DNA of 64,000 bases, from NCBI GenBank assembly GCA_963662865.1, contig OY759969.1, positions 1,922,001-1,986,000 on the forward strand. Direction: 5' to 3'. The translations under genes and the position numbers were made by a program. Positions 36,382-48,300 of this stretch are shown here, one piece after another; positions within the stretch are counted from its first letter, which is position 1; each line of letters begins with the position of its first letter. This stretch comes from JAJDYQ01 sp963662865 (GTDB lineage Bacteria; Pseudomonadota; Gammaproteobacteria; JAJDYQ01). A model generated the notes under the pieces. The model made no database searches, was not told where the DNA came from, and saw only the letters and a program-made list of their open reading frames with translations.

Positions 36382-39300
36382 CTACCAGTGCAGCTTCCAC
36401 TGTGCGCCGATGCCGTGGTTGGTTTTGCCTTCACCGTCCCGGCGGCGCAGGGCCTTGATGTCCAGCTCCGTGTCCGGGCCGCCCGGTGCCGACAGCAGGC
36501 GCCAACCCACGGTCAGATCGCGCCCGGAACCTGAAGATGTGCCGGACGACGACAGGCCCGCATATGGAATGCCGGTGGCGCCGTCACTCAGGGCCAGGCC
36601 CCACTCGCCCTCCAGGCTCCAACGACCGGAGGCCGAACCGGGCTGTGAGGAATCACCCTCCAGCGCCTCCGATAACGAATCCGACAACAACCGGTCCAGG
36701 CCGCCAGAAGCCGCGGCGGTGCCGTACTCCTGACGCACACTCAGCGACGGGCCGTAGGCCGTGTCCGGTTGCAGCTCGTAGCGCAGCGAACCCGATACGC
36801 CCCACTCTCGCCGCTCGGCGGCATCATGATCCAGCAGACGCCGACCGCGCACATCCACCGTCAAGCCCCTCGACGGCAACTCCCAACTGATACCGCCGCC
36901 CAGTTCCACTCCCACTCCGTCGCTGCTATCGCCGCCGTCATAGCGCATCCCCAGCTCCAGTTCCGGTACCAGGCGACCGCCGTCCGCCTGCGGCATCTGC
37001 CACGACCACTCCAGGCCCAGACGCAGCCGCTGCGTGTCTGCCGTCAGGCCCGCTACGCCCCCGTCATCGTCATTCGATTCAATCCGCGCCAGCGTCGCAT
37101 CCGAGGTCAGCTCCAGCTTCAGACCGCCTGCCTCCACCGGCCGCTCCAGCAGCGTGCCGCGCAGCCCCACCGAGGCCGATAGCTGATTAATGTCATGCCT
37201 CGAATCAGCCGATGTCGAACTCTGCTCCAGGTTGCCAAGGCCATAACTCGCCGCCGCCCATAACTGCAATCTCTCGGTGACGTTGTGTCGGATATACGGC
37301 AGCAGCGACGCCAGCGTGCTCGACAATTCGCCCTGGGCACTCGCTCCACTCCAGTCTCCAGTGCCTTCGCTGTATGACAGCGCCAGACCCAGCAGCGTCC
37401 GTCCGTTGTCGCTGTCCACTCCCAGCAGGCCGGTCGTCACCTCGCCATCCACCGTGACCCCCTCGCGGGCATCTTCGTAGCGCGAGTACGACGCCTGACC
37501 CCACACCGAAACACCGTCCTGATCGGTGTACACGAAACGGCTGCCGCTCAGCATATCGCGCAGCGACAGCGTCCTTGACAGGTTCAACAAGCGGTCAACC
37601 GAACCGGCCCCCAGGCCATCGCCATGGCCGGCGCCCTGACCGAAGCCGTCCGCACCCAGACCCGATACATCACCGATTCCATGATCGACCCCAGGCAGTG
37701 CACGACCAGAGGACAGACCGCTCACATTGCCCGACAGCCCCGGCGCACGATCCGTCAACGAAAAACGCGCATCCAGGCCGCCCAGCATATGTTCTAACGC
37801 CATCAGTCCGAAGCGCGGCAGCCAGGTCTCCTGCGCCGCCTGCATCTGCGATGTCTCGGTCTCTCCGTCCGTCACCGTGACAACCACCGATTCCGGACTC
37901 AGGCCGTCCGTCGGGTAGCGGCCACCGTCGCCGTTGCTGATGCGGTGGCCGATGCTCGCCGTGCGTGCTCCTCCGGGGTGGTCTATGTCGTCAACCACCC
38001 CGGTCACCGTCACGACCTGGGCCGTGTTCCAGTTAACCGTCGTGAACGTCAGCGTCGACGGGCCTGCCGTCGCCGCCGTCGGCGTGTCGGAGGTCACCGT
38101 CAGCTGCACCGGTGCGCCCGGCTGCGAGTCCAGCACTACCGTGTAACTCGCCGTGCCGCCATTCTCATTGACCGTCGCGACATCAACGCTGATCGTCACT
38201 CCCGGGGCCGCATCGTCGTCCGTCACCGTGACAACCACCGATTCCGGACTCAGGCCGTCCGTCGGATAACCGCCACCGTCTCCGACGCTGATGCGGTGGC
38301 CGATGCTCGCCGTGCGCCGATTGCCGGGGTTGTTGATGTTGTCGTCCACTCCGGTCACCGTCACTCTCTGAGCCGTGTCCCAGTTAACCGTCGTGAACGT
38401 CAGGCTCGCCGGGCTGACCATGGCCGCAATCGGCATCGTCGAGGTCGTGGTAATCTCGACATCGCCCGCCGGCTGCGAGGCCAGCTCCACCGTGTAGCTC
38501 GCCGTGCCGCCATTCTCATTGACCGTCGCGACATCAACGCTGATCATCACTCCCGGGGCCGCATCGTCGTCCGTCACCGTGACAACCACCGATTCCGGAC
38601 TCAGGCCGTCCGTCGGATAACCGCCACCGTCGCCGTTGCTGATGCGGTGGCCGATGCTCGCCGTGCGCCGATTGTCGGGGTTGTTGATGTTGTCGTCCAC
38701 TCCGGTCACCGTCACTCTCTGAGCCGTGTCCCAGTTAGCCGTCGTGAACGTCAGGCTCGCCGGGCTGACCATGGCCGCAATCGGCATCGTCGAGGTCGTG
38801 GTAATCTCGACATCGCCCGCCGGCTGCGAGGCCAGCTCCACCGTGTAACTCGCCATGCCGCCATTCTCATTGACCGTGAAATCCTCCATCGCGCTGATCA
38901 TCACTGCCGGGGCCGCGTCGTCGTCAAGCACCGCAACCACCACCGCCGTCAGGCTCAGGCTCGTCGGATAACCGACGCCGTCTCCGACGCGGATGCCGTG
39001 GCTGATCCTCGTCCGGCGCCGGTCGCGCGGCGAATTGTCGAGGCGGTCGTCAACTCCTCTCACCGTCACCGTCTGCTCCGTGTCCCAGTTACCCACCGTG
39101 AACGTCAGAACCGCCGGGCTCGCCGTCGCCGCCGTCGGTAAATCAGAGCTCACCGCAATCTCTACAGCCCCCGCCGGCGGCGTGGTCAGCACCACCGTGT
39201 AGCTCGCCGTGCCGCCGTCCTCGGCACCATTCTCGTTGACCGTCACTCCGGTCTCGCTGAAACGCACACCGGCTTCGTCGTCGTCCACTACCGTCACGGC

Positions 39301-42300
39301 AAGCGATTCCAGCGTCAGGCCGTCCGTCGGGTAGCTGTTGCCGTCTCCACGGCTGATGCGGTGGCTCAGGCTTACCCTGCGTTCGCCTCCGGCATTGTCT
39401 ATGCGGTCGTCAACTCCTCTCACCGTCACTTCCTGGGCCGTATTCCAGTTGCCCATCGTAAAGGTCAGGCCCGTCGGACTCACCGTCGCCGCCGTCTGAT
39501 CCGAGCTCGCAATCATGAGCTCCACATTACCCGACGGTTGGGTCGACAGTTCTACCGTGTAGGTGTCCGTGCTGCCGTTCTCGACTATGCGGGTCGCTCC
39601 TGCCGTCTCAACCAGGGTCACGCCCGCCATGTCGGGGTCGGTGATCGTGACCGGCAGCTGCGCCGTCACTCCGTCATAACCATCGCCCGTGGCACTCGCC
39701 GTGTGTGTCAGACGGGCCGTGTCATCCACGGCGTCCACGTCGGTATCGGCCGTCACCGTGATCGTCTGTACCGCGCTCCAGTTGGCCGACGTGAACGTCA
39801 GGCCGCTCGGCGTCGGGCTCAGGTCGGTGCCGCTGTGACCCGTCACCGCAATGGCCACATTGACCATCGGCCGGGTCGCCAGTGATACCGCGTAACCCAC
39901 GGCGCTGCCGCCCTCGGTGACCGTCAGGCTCGCCGGCATCAGCACGATGGTCGGCTCCTCCATGATGACGAAGTCCGCCAGATTGTCGGTGCCCCTGGCG
40001 CCGCCGCCCAGGTTGGTGCCGGTGGTCGTACCCAGGGGGCCCAGGTCGATGTCGATGGTCTCGTTGGCGTCGGTGATGATGTCGGTCAGTATCCGCAGCG
40101 TCAGCGTGGCCGCGCTTACGGACGGGCCGCTAAACGTCACCGTGCCGGCGCCGCCGCTGTCCGGGATGTCGTAGGCGATGTTGTTCGCCGGGGTGCCGGT
40201 CAGGGTGTAGTCCGTGCCCCGCTCCGCGGTGCCGCCCAGGGTCAGCGGCACCGCCAGGCTCTCGCCGCTGATCAGGCCGCGGTTCAGGGTCACGCTCAGG
40301 GCGCTGGTGGCCCCCTCGTTGAGATTGCCGCCCGCTCCCGACAACGTCACGACGGTGGCATCGTCGTCATTGACCGCGACCATCGCCACCGGCGAGGGGC
40401 CGACCATGTAGCCGTCGCCATCCGCCACGGTCACCGTGAGCGTGCCGCTGGCCTCGTCTGTGACGTCGGCCTGCGTGGCGACTTCGTAGGTCACCGTGGT
40501 GGCACCGCTCGCCAGGGTCACCGTGGCCTCGCCCTCGGCGCCTGAATCCACAAAATTACCCGCCGCGGCGTCTGTCACTGCCACTGTAATCGACAGCTCT
40601 GCACCCGGTGCCCGGCTGGCCGTCAACGTGAAGGTCGCCGAGCTGCCCTCGGTGACCGCGGCGCCGCCGGTGATGTCAATCACCACCGGTTCTTCAATGG
40701 TGAAGTCCGCCAGGCTGTCCGTACCGCTGGCTCCGCCGCCCAGGTTGGTGCCGGAGTCGCCGTCCAGGGTACCCAGGTCGATGTCCACCGTCTCGCCGCC
40801 GCCCTCGTCCACGCTATCGACCGTCGCGCTCAGCGTCAGCGTGGCCACGGTCGCCGTCATGCCCGTGAGGGGGCCGGTAAATGTCACGGTACCGGCGGCG
40901 CCGTTCAGGCCGGTGTAGCTGACTCCGCTCGCCGCGCGGCCGGTTATGCTGTAGTCCGTGCCCGGTGTCGCCGCGCCGCCAAAACTCAGCGGCACCGCCA
41001 GTACCTCGCCCGCCACCAGGGCACGGCCCAGGGTCACGGTGATGGTTTTGGCATCGCCTTCCGTCAGGTTGCCCGCCGCGCCCGCCAGGGTCACCGGGGT
41101 GGCGTCGTCGTCGCTCACCGTCGCCGTCACCGAAGCAACCGCAAGGCCGCTGTAATTAGAATCCGTCGAGGTCGCCGCGTGGCTGATGATCACCGTCCGG
41201 TCGGACGCGTCGGCATCGTTATTGACCCCGGTGACCGTCACCGTCTGTGCCGTGTCCCAGTTGCTGTCGCTAAAGATCAGGCCAGCCGCCGGACTCACCG
41301 TGGCGAGGCTCGCCATGCCCGAGGTCGCCACAACGGTCACGTCGCTGGTCGGTTGGCGGTTCAGCACCATCGTGTAGCGGGCCGAACCGGTCTCCGTGAG
41401 CGTGGTGGCACCGTTCGGCTCGACGAGGGTCACCCCCGGCGGCGTATCGTCGTTGAGCACCGTGTAGCTGACGCTGGCGGCGCCTGGCGCTATGGCCACG
41501 TCTTCGGGCGTGGTGCCGACCCGATCCACGGTGACGATGACCGTCTCGTCGTCTTCGTCCACCGCATCGCCGCTGACCCGGATCTTATAGGCCACGCTGG
41601 CCTGATCGGCCGCAAAGCTCAGCTCAAGGGCGCCCGTGATTTCGCTATTGTCGGCTTGAGTGAATCGATAGTCGCTGCCGCGAGTGGCGGTGCCGCTCAG
41701 TTCCAGGCTCAGCGCAAAGCCCTGCGGGCGCGGCGGCGTCACCGTCACCGTCACTGTCGCCCCGTCGCTCAGGCCCGTATCGCCCTCGGCACCCATGGCC
41801 GGGTCGATCGCGACCGACACGATGTGGCTGGCGGCGTCAACCACTTCCACATCAAAGCCGTTGGCGCTGCCGTGCGGGTCGGCTCCGCCGCCAACATTGG
41901 TGCCCAGGCTGGTGTGATCAAAGCCATTGGTGCCATCGCCGTTCGCGCCCAGCTCGATGCGATAGGTCTCGGTGCCCTCGTCAATGTTGTCCGCCTCCGG
42001 GCTCAGTTCCAGGGTGGCGGTCTCCGCTCCCTCTGCAAAACTCAGCAACGGGGTCGCCGTGGCTTCGTTTGTCAGGCTCACGCCGCTGCCGGCGGCGGCC
42101 AGGCTCCAGTCGGCTGTGGTCACATTCGTGCCGCCGATCGACAGCGGCACGTCGATGATCTCGCCGGCGCTCAGTGCCCGACCCAGGGTGATGGTGAAAC
42201 CCACCGTGCCGCCTTCGTCAACGGCACCCGTGGTGCCCGTGCGCATCAGGCTGACGACCGTCGGTTCGTCGTCTCTCACCGTCGCCGTCACCGAGTCAAC

Positions 42301-45300
42301 CATAATGTCGTTGTAATCGGCGTCCGTCGAGGTCGCGGCATGGGTGATGGAACTCTGCCGGTCGACGGCGTCGGTACTGTCATCCGCCCCGGTGACCGTG
42401 ACCGTCTGCACGGCCTCCCAGTTGGCCGGCGTGAACGTCAGCCGGGGCGGGCTCACCGTGGCCGCACTGGTCGTACCCGAGGTCGGCACGATGACCACAT
42501 CGGCGGACGGTTGGGTGTCCAGCTCCACCGTGTAGGTGTCCGTGCCGCCGTCCGCACTGCCGTCCTCAACGACCGTGGTGCCTCCCTGCGTCTCGGTGAG
42601 GGTCACGCCTGCCTCGTCGTCGTCGCTCACCGTCACGGTGACCGGGGCCGGGCTCAGGCCGTTGGTCGGATAGCTGCGGCTGTCGCCGGTGCTGATGTGG
42701 TGGCTGAGGCTCGCCGTGCGTTCACCGCCGGCGTTGACCCGATTGTCGTTGATACCCGTCACCGTCACCGTCTGCGCCGTGTTCCAGTTGGCCGTCGTGA
42801 ATGTCAGGGTCATCGGGCTCACCGTGGCCGCACTGGTCGTATCGGAGGTCACCGTGATCTCGACTGCGCTCGCCGGTTGCGTGGCCAGTACCACGGTGTA
42901 GGTGTCCGTGCCGCCATCCGCGCTGCCTTGCTCAATCACCGTGGTGTCGTCTTGCGTCTCGGTGAGGGTCACGCCCGCCTCGTCTTCGTCGCGGGTGTTG
43001 ACCGTGATCTGTGCCGTCACGGTGTCGTAGTTGCCGCCGGTGGCCGTGTGCATCAGCGTCGCCGTGTCATCGTCGGCGTCGGCGTCGGTGCCCGCCGTCA
43101 CCGTGAAGCTCTGTATCGTATTCCAGTTGGTCGCCGTAAATGTCAGGGCGTCCGGGCTCAGGGTCAGCTCGGTGCCGGCTTGACCCGTCACTGCAATCGT
43201 GACATCGATCGTCGGGAGCACGGCCAGGGACACCGCATAGTTGGCGCTGGCGCCTTCTGTGATCGCCAGGGTCGGCAGCAGCACGATGGCCGGGTCCTGC
43301 ATGATGGTGTAGTCCAGGCTGCCCGTGCCGATAAGCGCGCCGCCCAGGGGGCCGCCCGGCCCGCTGCCGGTCGGGGTGCCCGGGGCGATGGTGATGGTCT
43401 CGCCGGCGTCGTCGGCGTCGTCGGTCTGCACGGCCAGGGTCAGCGTGGCAATGGCCGGGGCCGGGCCGGTAAATGTCACCGTACCGGCGGGGCCGCTGTC
43501 CGGGATGGTGTAGGCGATGCCGTCCGCATCGGTGCCGGTCAGGGTGTAGTCCGTGCCCCGTGTCGCGGTGCCGCCCAGGGTCAGCGGCACGGCCAGGCTT
43601 TCGCCGGCGGCCAACGGGCGGTTCACGGTGACCGTGAGGTTGCGGGTGACGCCTTCGTTGATGTCAGCCGCCGTGCCCGCCAGGGTCACCGTGGTGGCGT
43701 CGTCGTCGCTCACTCCGACCATGGCCGAGGACGGCATACCAACGGTGTAACCGGTGCCGTCCGCTATGGTCATCGTGATCAGGCCGTTGGTCTCGTCGAT
43801 GGCGTCGGCCTGTGTGGGGATTTCAAGGGTGGCTGTGGTGGTGCCGGACAGGGTCACCATGCGCTCGCCTTCGTCGCCTGCATCCAGATAATCACCGGCG
43901 GCGGCGTCCGCGACGGTCAGAGTAATGTCCAGGTCGCTGCTCGGGACCCGGTCGGCGGTCACCGTGAAGGTCACGGAACTGCCCTCGGTGACCGCGGCGC
44001 CGCCGGTGATGGTGAGAATCGACGGGTCTTCGATGGTGAAGATATTCAAGATGTCTGCGTCGAATGCGCCGCCGCCCAGGTTGGTGCCGGAGTCGCGGCC
44101 CAGGGTGCCCAGGTCAATGTCCACCGTCTCGCCAGCGGCCTCAACCTCGTTGTCGAGGGTCGCGGTCAGGGTCAGTCTGGTCCTGTCCGCGGACGGACCG
44201 GTAAAGGTCACCGTGCCTGCGGCGCTGTTCAGGCCGCTGTAGGCGATGCCCATCGCCGCGGGGCCGGTGACGGTGTAGTCCGTGCCCGGTGTCGCCTCAC
44301 CCATGAAGGTCAGCGGCACCGCCAGGCTCTCGCCGGCGATCAGGGGGCGGGTCAGGGCGACGGTGAAGACTTTGCTGGCACCTTCCGTGATATTGCCTGC
44401 GGTGCTCGACGACAAGGCCACCGCGGTCATGTCGTCGTCACGCACCTGTACCGTGGCCGCGGGCGGTGTGTCGACCGTGTAACCGGTGCCGTCCGCGATG
44501 GTCGCCGTGATCAGGCCGTTGGGTTCGTCGATGCGGTCGGCCTGCGTGGCGATTTGAACGGTGGTCATGGTGGTGCCGCCGGGCAGGTTGACCATGCGGG
44601 CGCCTTCATCGCCTGAGTCCAGATAATCACCCGGGGCGGCGGCGTCTGCGACGGTCAGCATGATCGGCAGGTCGGTCGCCTGGGCGCGGCTGGCCGTCAC
44701 CGTGAAGGTCGCCGCGCTGCCTTCGGTGACCGCGGGGCCGCCGGTGATGCCGATGACCGGCGGCGGGCCGCCGATGTTGAAGTCCGCCAGGTTGTCGGTG
44801 CCGCTCGCGCCGCCGCCCAGGTCGGTGCCGGAGTTGCTGTTCAGCGTGCCCAGGCCGATGATGACCGACTCGCCGCTGGCCTCAACATCGCTGTCGGCGG
44901 TCGCGCTCAGGGTCAGGGTGGTGCTGGCGGCCGATGGGCCGGTGAAGGTCACCGTGCCGGCGGCGCTGCCCAGGCCGCTGTAGGTGACGCCGCTCGCCGT
45001 GGCGCCGGTGACGGTGTAGTCCGTGCCCGGGGTCGCCTCACCCATGAAGGTCAGCGGCACTGCCAGCGCCTCGCCGGCGGCCAGGGCACGGCCCAGGGTG
45101 ACGGTGAATGCCTTGTCGGCGCCTTCCATGATGTCGCCCGCGGCGCCCGCCAGGGTCACCGTGGTGGCGTCGTTGTCGATGATGAACAGCGTGTGGGTCG
45201 AGGTGGAGCCCGGCGTATAGTCCGAGCCTATTGTAGTCAGGGTCAGTGCGGCCGACTCCCTGATCTCGTCCAGGCTGTCATCAATAATGGTCACCGGAAT

Positions 45301-48300
45301 GCTGACGCTGCTGGTGTTCGCGGTGACCGATATGCGGCGGCCGGGGACGCTGTAGTCACCGTTCTCAGTCGCACTATGGGCGGTACTTACGTAAGTGATC
45401 ATCATATCCGCGGTCGGTGCCGGCATGAGATTGAACACCACATTGTGTGTGCCGACGCCTTCGTCTGCCGCCGATGATGCCAGGGCGAAGGATATCAAAC
45501 TGACATCGCCCACCATGACGTCGAAGGTATTGTCGCTGGGGTGCGGGTCGGCGCCGCCGCCGACATTGGTGGCCCGGCTGGCGTGGTCAAAGCCGTTGGC
45601 GCTGTTGTCGTTCGGGCCCAGCGCGATGGTGTAGGTCTCGGTGCCGGTGCCCTCGGTGGTGACGTCACGCGCCGTGGTCAGCACCAGGGTGGCGGTCTCG
45701 GATCCCTCCCCTGCAAAGCTCAGCAACGGGGTGGCCGTGCCCTCTGCCGACAGGGTGACGCCGGTGCCGGCGGCTGTCAGGCTCCAGTCGTCTGTGGTGA
45801 CTCCGGTGCCGCCGATTGACAGTGGCACGTCGATGATTTCGCCGGCCGTCAGTGCCCGGTCCAGGGCGATGGTGAAACCCACTGTGCCGCCTTCTTCAAT
45901 GGCGCCGGTGCCGCCGGTGCGGGTCAGGGAGACGATGGTGGGTTCGTCGTCGATCACCGTCGCCGTCACCGAGGCCGGGGTGATTGCGTTGTAAATGGCG
46001 TCGCCCGTGGCGGTGGCGGTGTGGCTAATGGTCACCTCCTGGTCGGCACCATCGATGGCGTTATCCACTCCGGTAACGGTGAAAGTCTGGGCCGTGTCCC
46101 AGTTGGTGGCGGTGAAGGTTAGAGCGGACGGGCTGACCGTGGCGGTGGCCGTTGTGCCTGAGGTGGGTGTGATGGTCACGTCTGCGGTCGGTTGTGAGGT
46201 CAGCACCACGCCGTAGTCGTCCGTGCCGTCTTCGATGAGCGTGGTGGCGTCGTCTGTCTCGGTAATGGTCACGCCCGCCGTGTCGTCGTCGGTGATGGTG
46301 TAGGTGACGGTGGTGGCGTCGTCGTCGAAGATGACATTGGCGGGGGTGCCGAACCGGACCAGAGCCAGCGTCACCGTCTCATTGGATTCATCCACTGTGT
46401 CGCCGTTTGCCCGAATCCTGAACGGAACGGTGGCCCGATTGGCAGGAAGATTCAGCCTAAGGGTTGAATCGCTTACCGAACCGTCGGTATTGGAGCCGGC
46501 TACAAAGACAGAGTAGTCATTGCCACCACGGGTGGCGGTACCGCTCAGCTGAATATCGAAGGAAACCACTTGCGGACTAGGCGGATCTATGGTCATCGTC
46601 ATGGTCGCACCGTCGCTAAGCCCCGAATCACCCTCGGCCCCCATTTCGGAGTCGAGACTGAGCGACATGGTGTGGCGCATGGAGTCCAGCACCTCCAAAT
46701 CCAGGGTGTTGGTGGTCGCGTGCGGGTCGGCGCCGCCGCCGACATTGGTGCCCAGGGTTGTGCGGTCAAAGCCGTTGGTGCCAGCTCCGTCCGGGCCGAG
46801 GGCGATGGTGTAGGTCTCGGTACCGCCCTCGTCGGTTTCGTCGAATGTCGGTGTCAGAAACAGGTTGGCGCCGCCGAGGCTTGCAGCATCTGAAATGCGC
46901 AGCAGCGGGGTGGAAGTGTCCTCGCCCGACAGGGTCGCACCGAAACTTGTGCCGCTTAATGCCAGGTTCCAGTCGTCCGGGGTCACATTCGTGCCGGAGA
47001 TAGACAGCGGCACGTCGATGGTCTCACCGTTAATCAGTCGCCGGGACAGGTCAACTACAAGAATCGCTTCAGCGCCTTCGTGAACCGCGCCAGTGTCGCT
47101 GCTGGGACGAGTCAAGGAAACGACCGTGGGGTCGTCGTCGGTGATGGTGAAAGTGACGCGGTTGGCGGTGGGGGAAATCGCTACGCCGTTGGGGGTGTTT
47201 ACCGACGAGGTGCTTGCCGTCACCCTGGCAAGGGTCAGTACCACCGTCTCGTCCGGCTCATCTGTCGTGTCGCCGTCGGTCCGTATGTTGTAAGTTGTGC
47301 CTGTGTTTGTCGCATTGGCACCAACAACCACGGCTGTGCAACCCGGCGTGGTAGTGCCTTGGGCTTGTGTAGTACTGCCCACGCCGACGATAAACGAATT
47401 TCTGCTTGCAGTCCTAAGGATAAAGTCCCTGCCCCCTCCCTGGTAGATGGCGGTGCTGCCGGGGTCAATACAAACTAAAAAGTTGGTGAGCCTCGAACGG
47501 GCAGGTGCCATGTTAATCTGGAACCTTGTGTCCTGCGAACCGGAATTGCCTTCGGAACCGGTGGTACTGGTCAGGGTAATCGATGCGCTGAAGGGCTGGA
47601 TACTGAAGTCCGCCAGGTTGTCTGTGCCGGTCGCGCCGCCGTCCAGGCCGGTGCCGGAGTCGCCGTCCAGGGTGCCCAGGTCGATGATGACCGTCTCGCC
47701 GCTGGCCTCAACATCGCTGTCGGGGGTCGCGCTCAGGGTCAGGGTGGCGCTGGCGGCCGATGGGCCGGTGAAGGTCACGGTGCCTGTGGCGCTGTTCAGG
47801 CCGGTGTAGGCGACGCCGGTCGCCGCGGCGCCGGTCACGGTGTAGTCCGTGCCCGGTGTCGCCTCACCCATGAAGGTCAGCGGCACCGCCAGCACCTCGC
47901 CGTCGACCAGCTCGCGGCCCAGGGTGACGGTGAATGGCTTGCCGTCCCCTTCGCCAATATCACCATCCACGCCCGCCAGGGTTACGGTGGTGGGATCGTT
48001 GTCAATGACCGTAAAGGTCACGGTGCTGGGATCGCCCAGGGTATAACCGGAACCGGCTCTGATGACGGCGGTTGCTGTCCGCCCCGACGGGTCGTCCATG
48101 TCGTCATCGCCGAAAGATATCTCAGATGTGTGCATCGGGGTTTCGCCAGTGAGAGTGGGAGGAGTAATGAACACGATCGACAAGTCATCAGATGTAGGGG
48201 ACCTGTAACTCACTAAACCGTCAATGGGGATGTCGGAGACCACAACGAAGGTGCGCGCGTCGCCACCCTCGACAATGGTCGTGTGTCCGTCCTGCTCCGA

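Noticed and set aside
41179..44616. A 1,145-codon open frame on the plus strand
   Set aside because: It lies fully antisense to the giant autotransporter gene, has an Arg/Gly/His-rich composition with no domain, and mirrors the repeat units. Long GC-rich genes often give such frames. The same applies to 37945-39141 (+).
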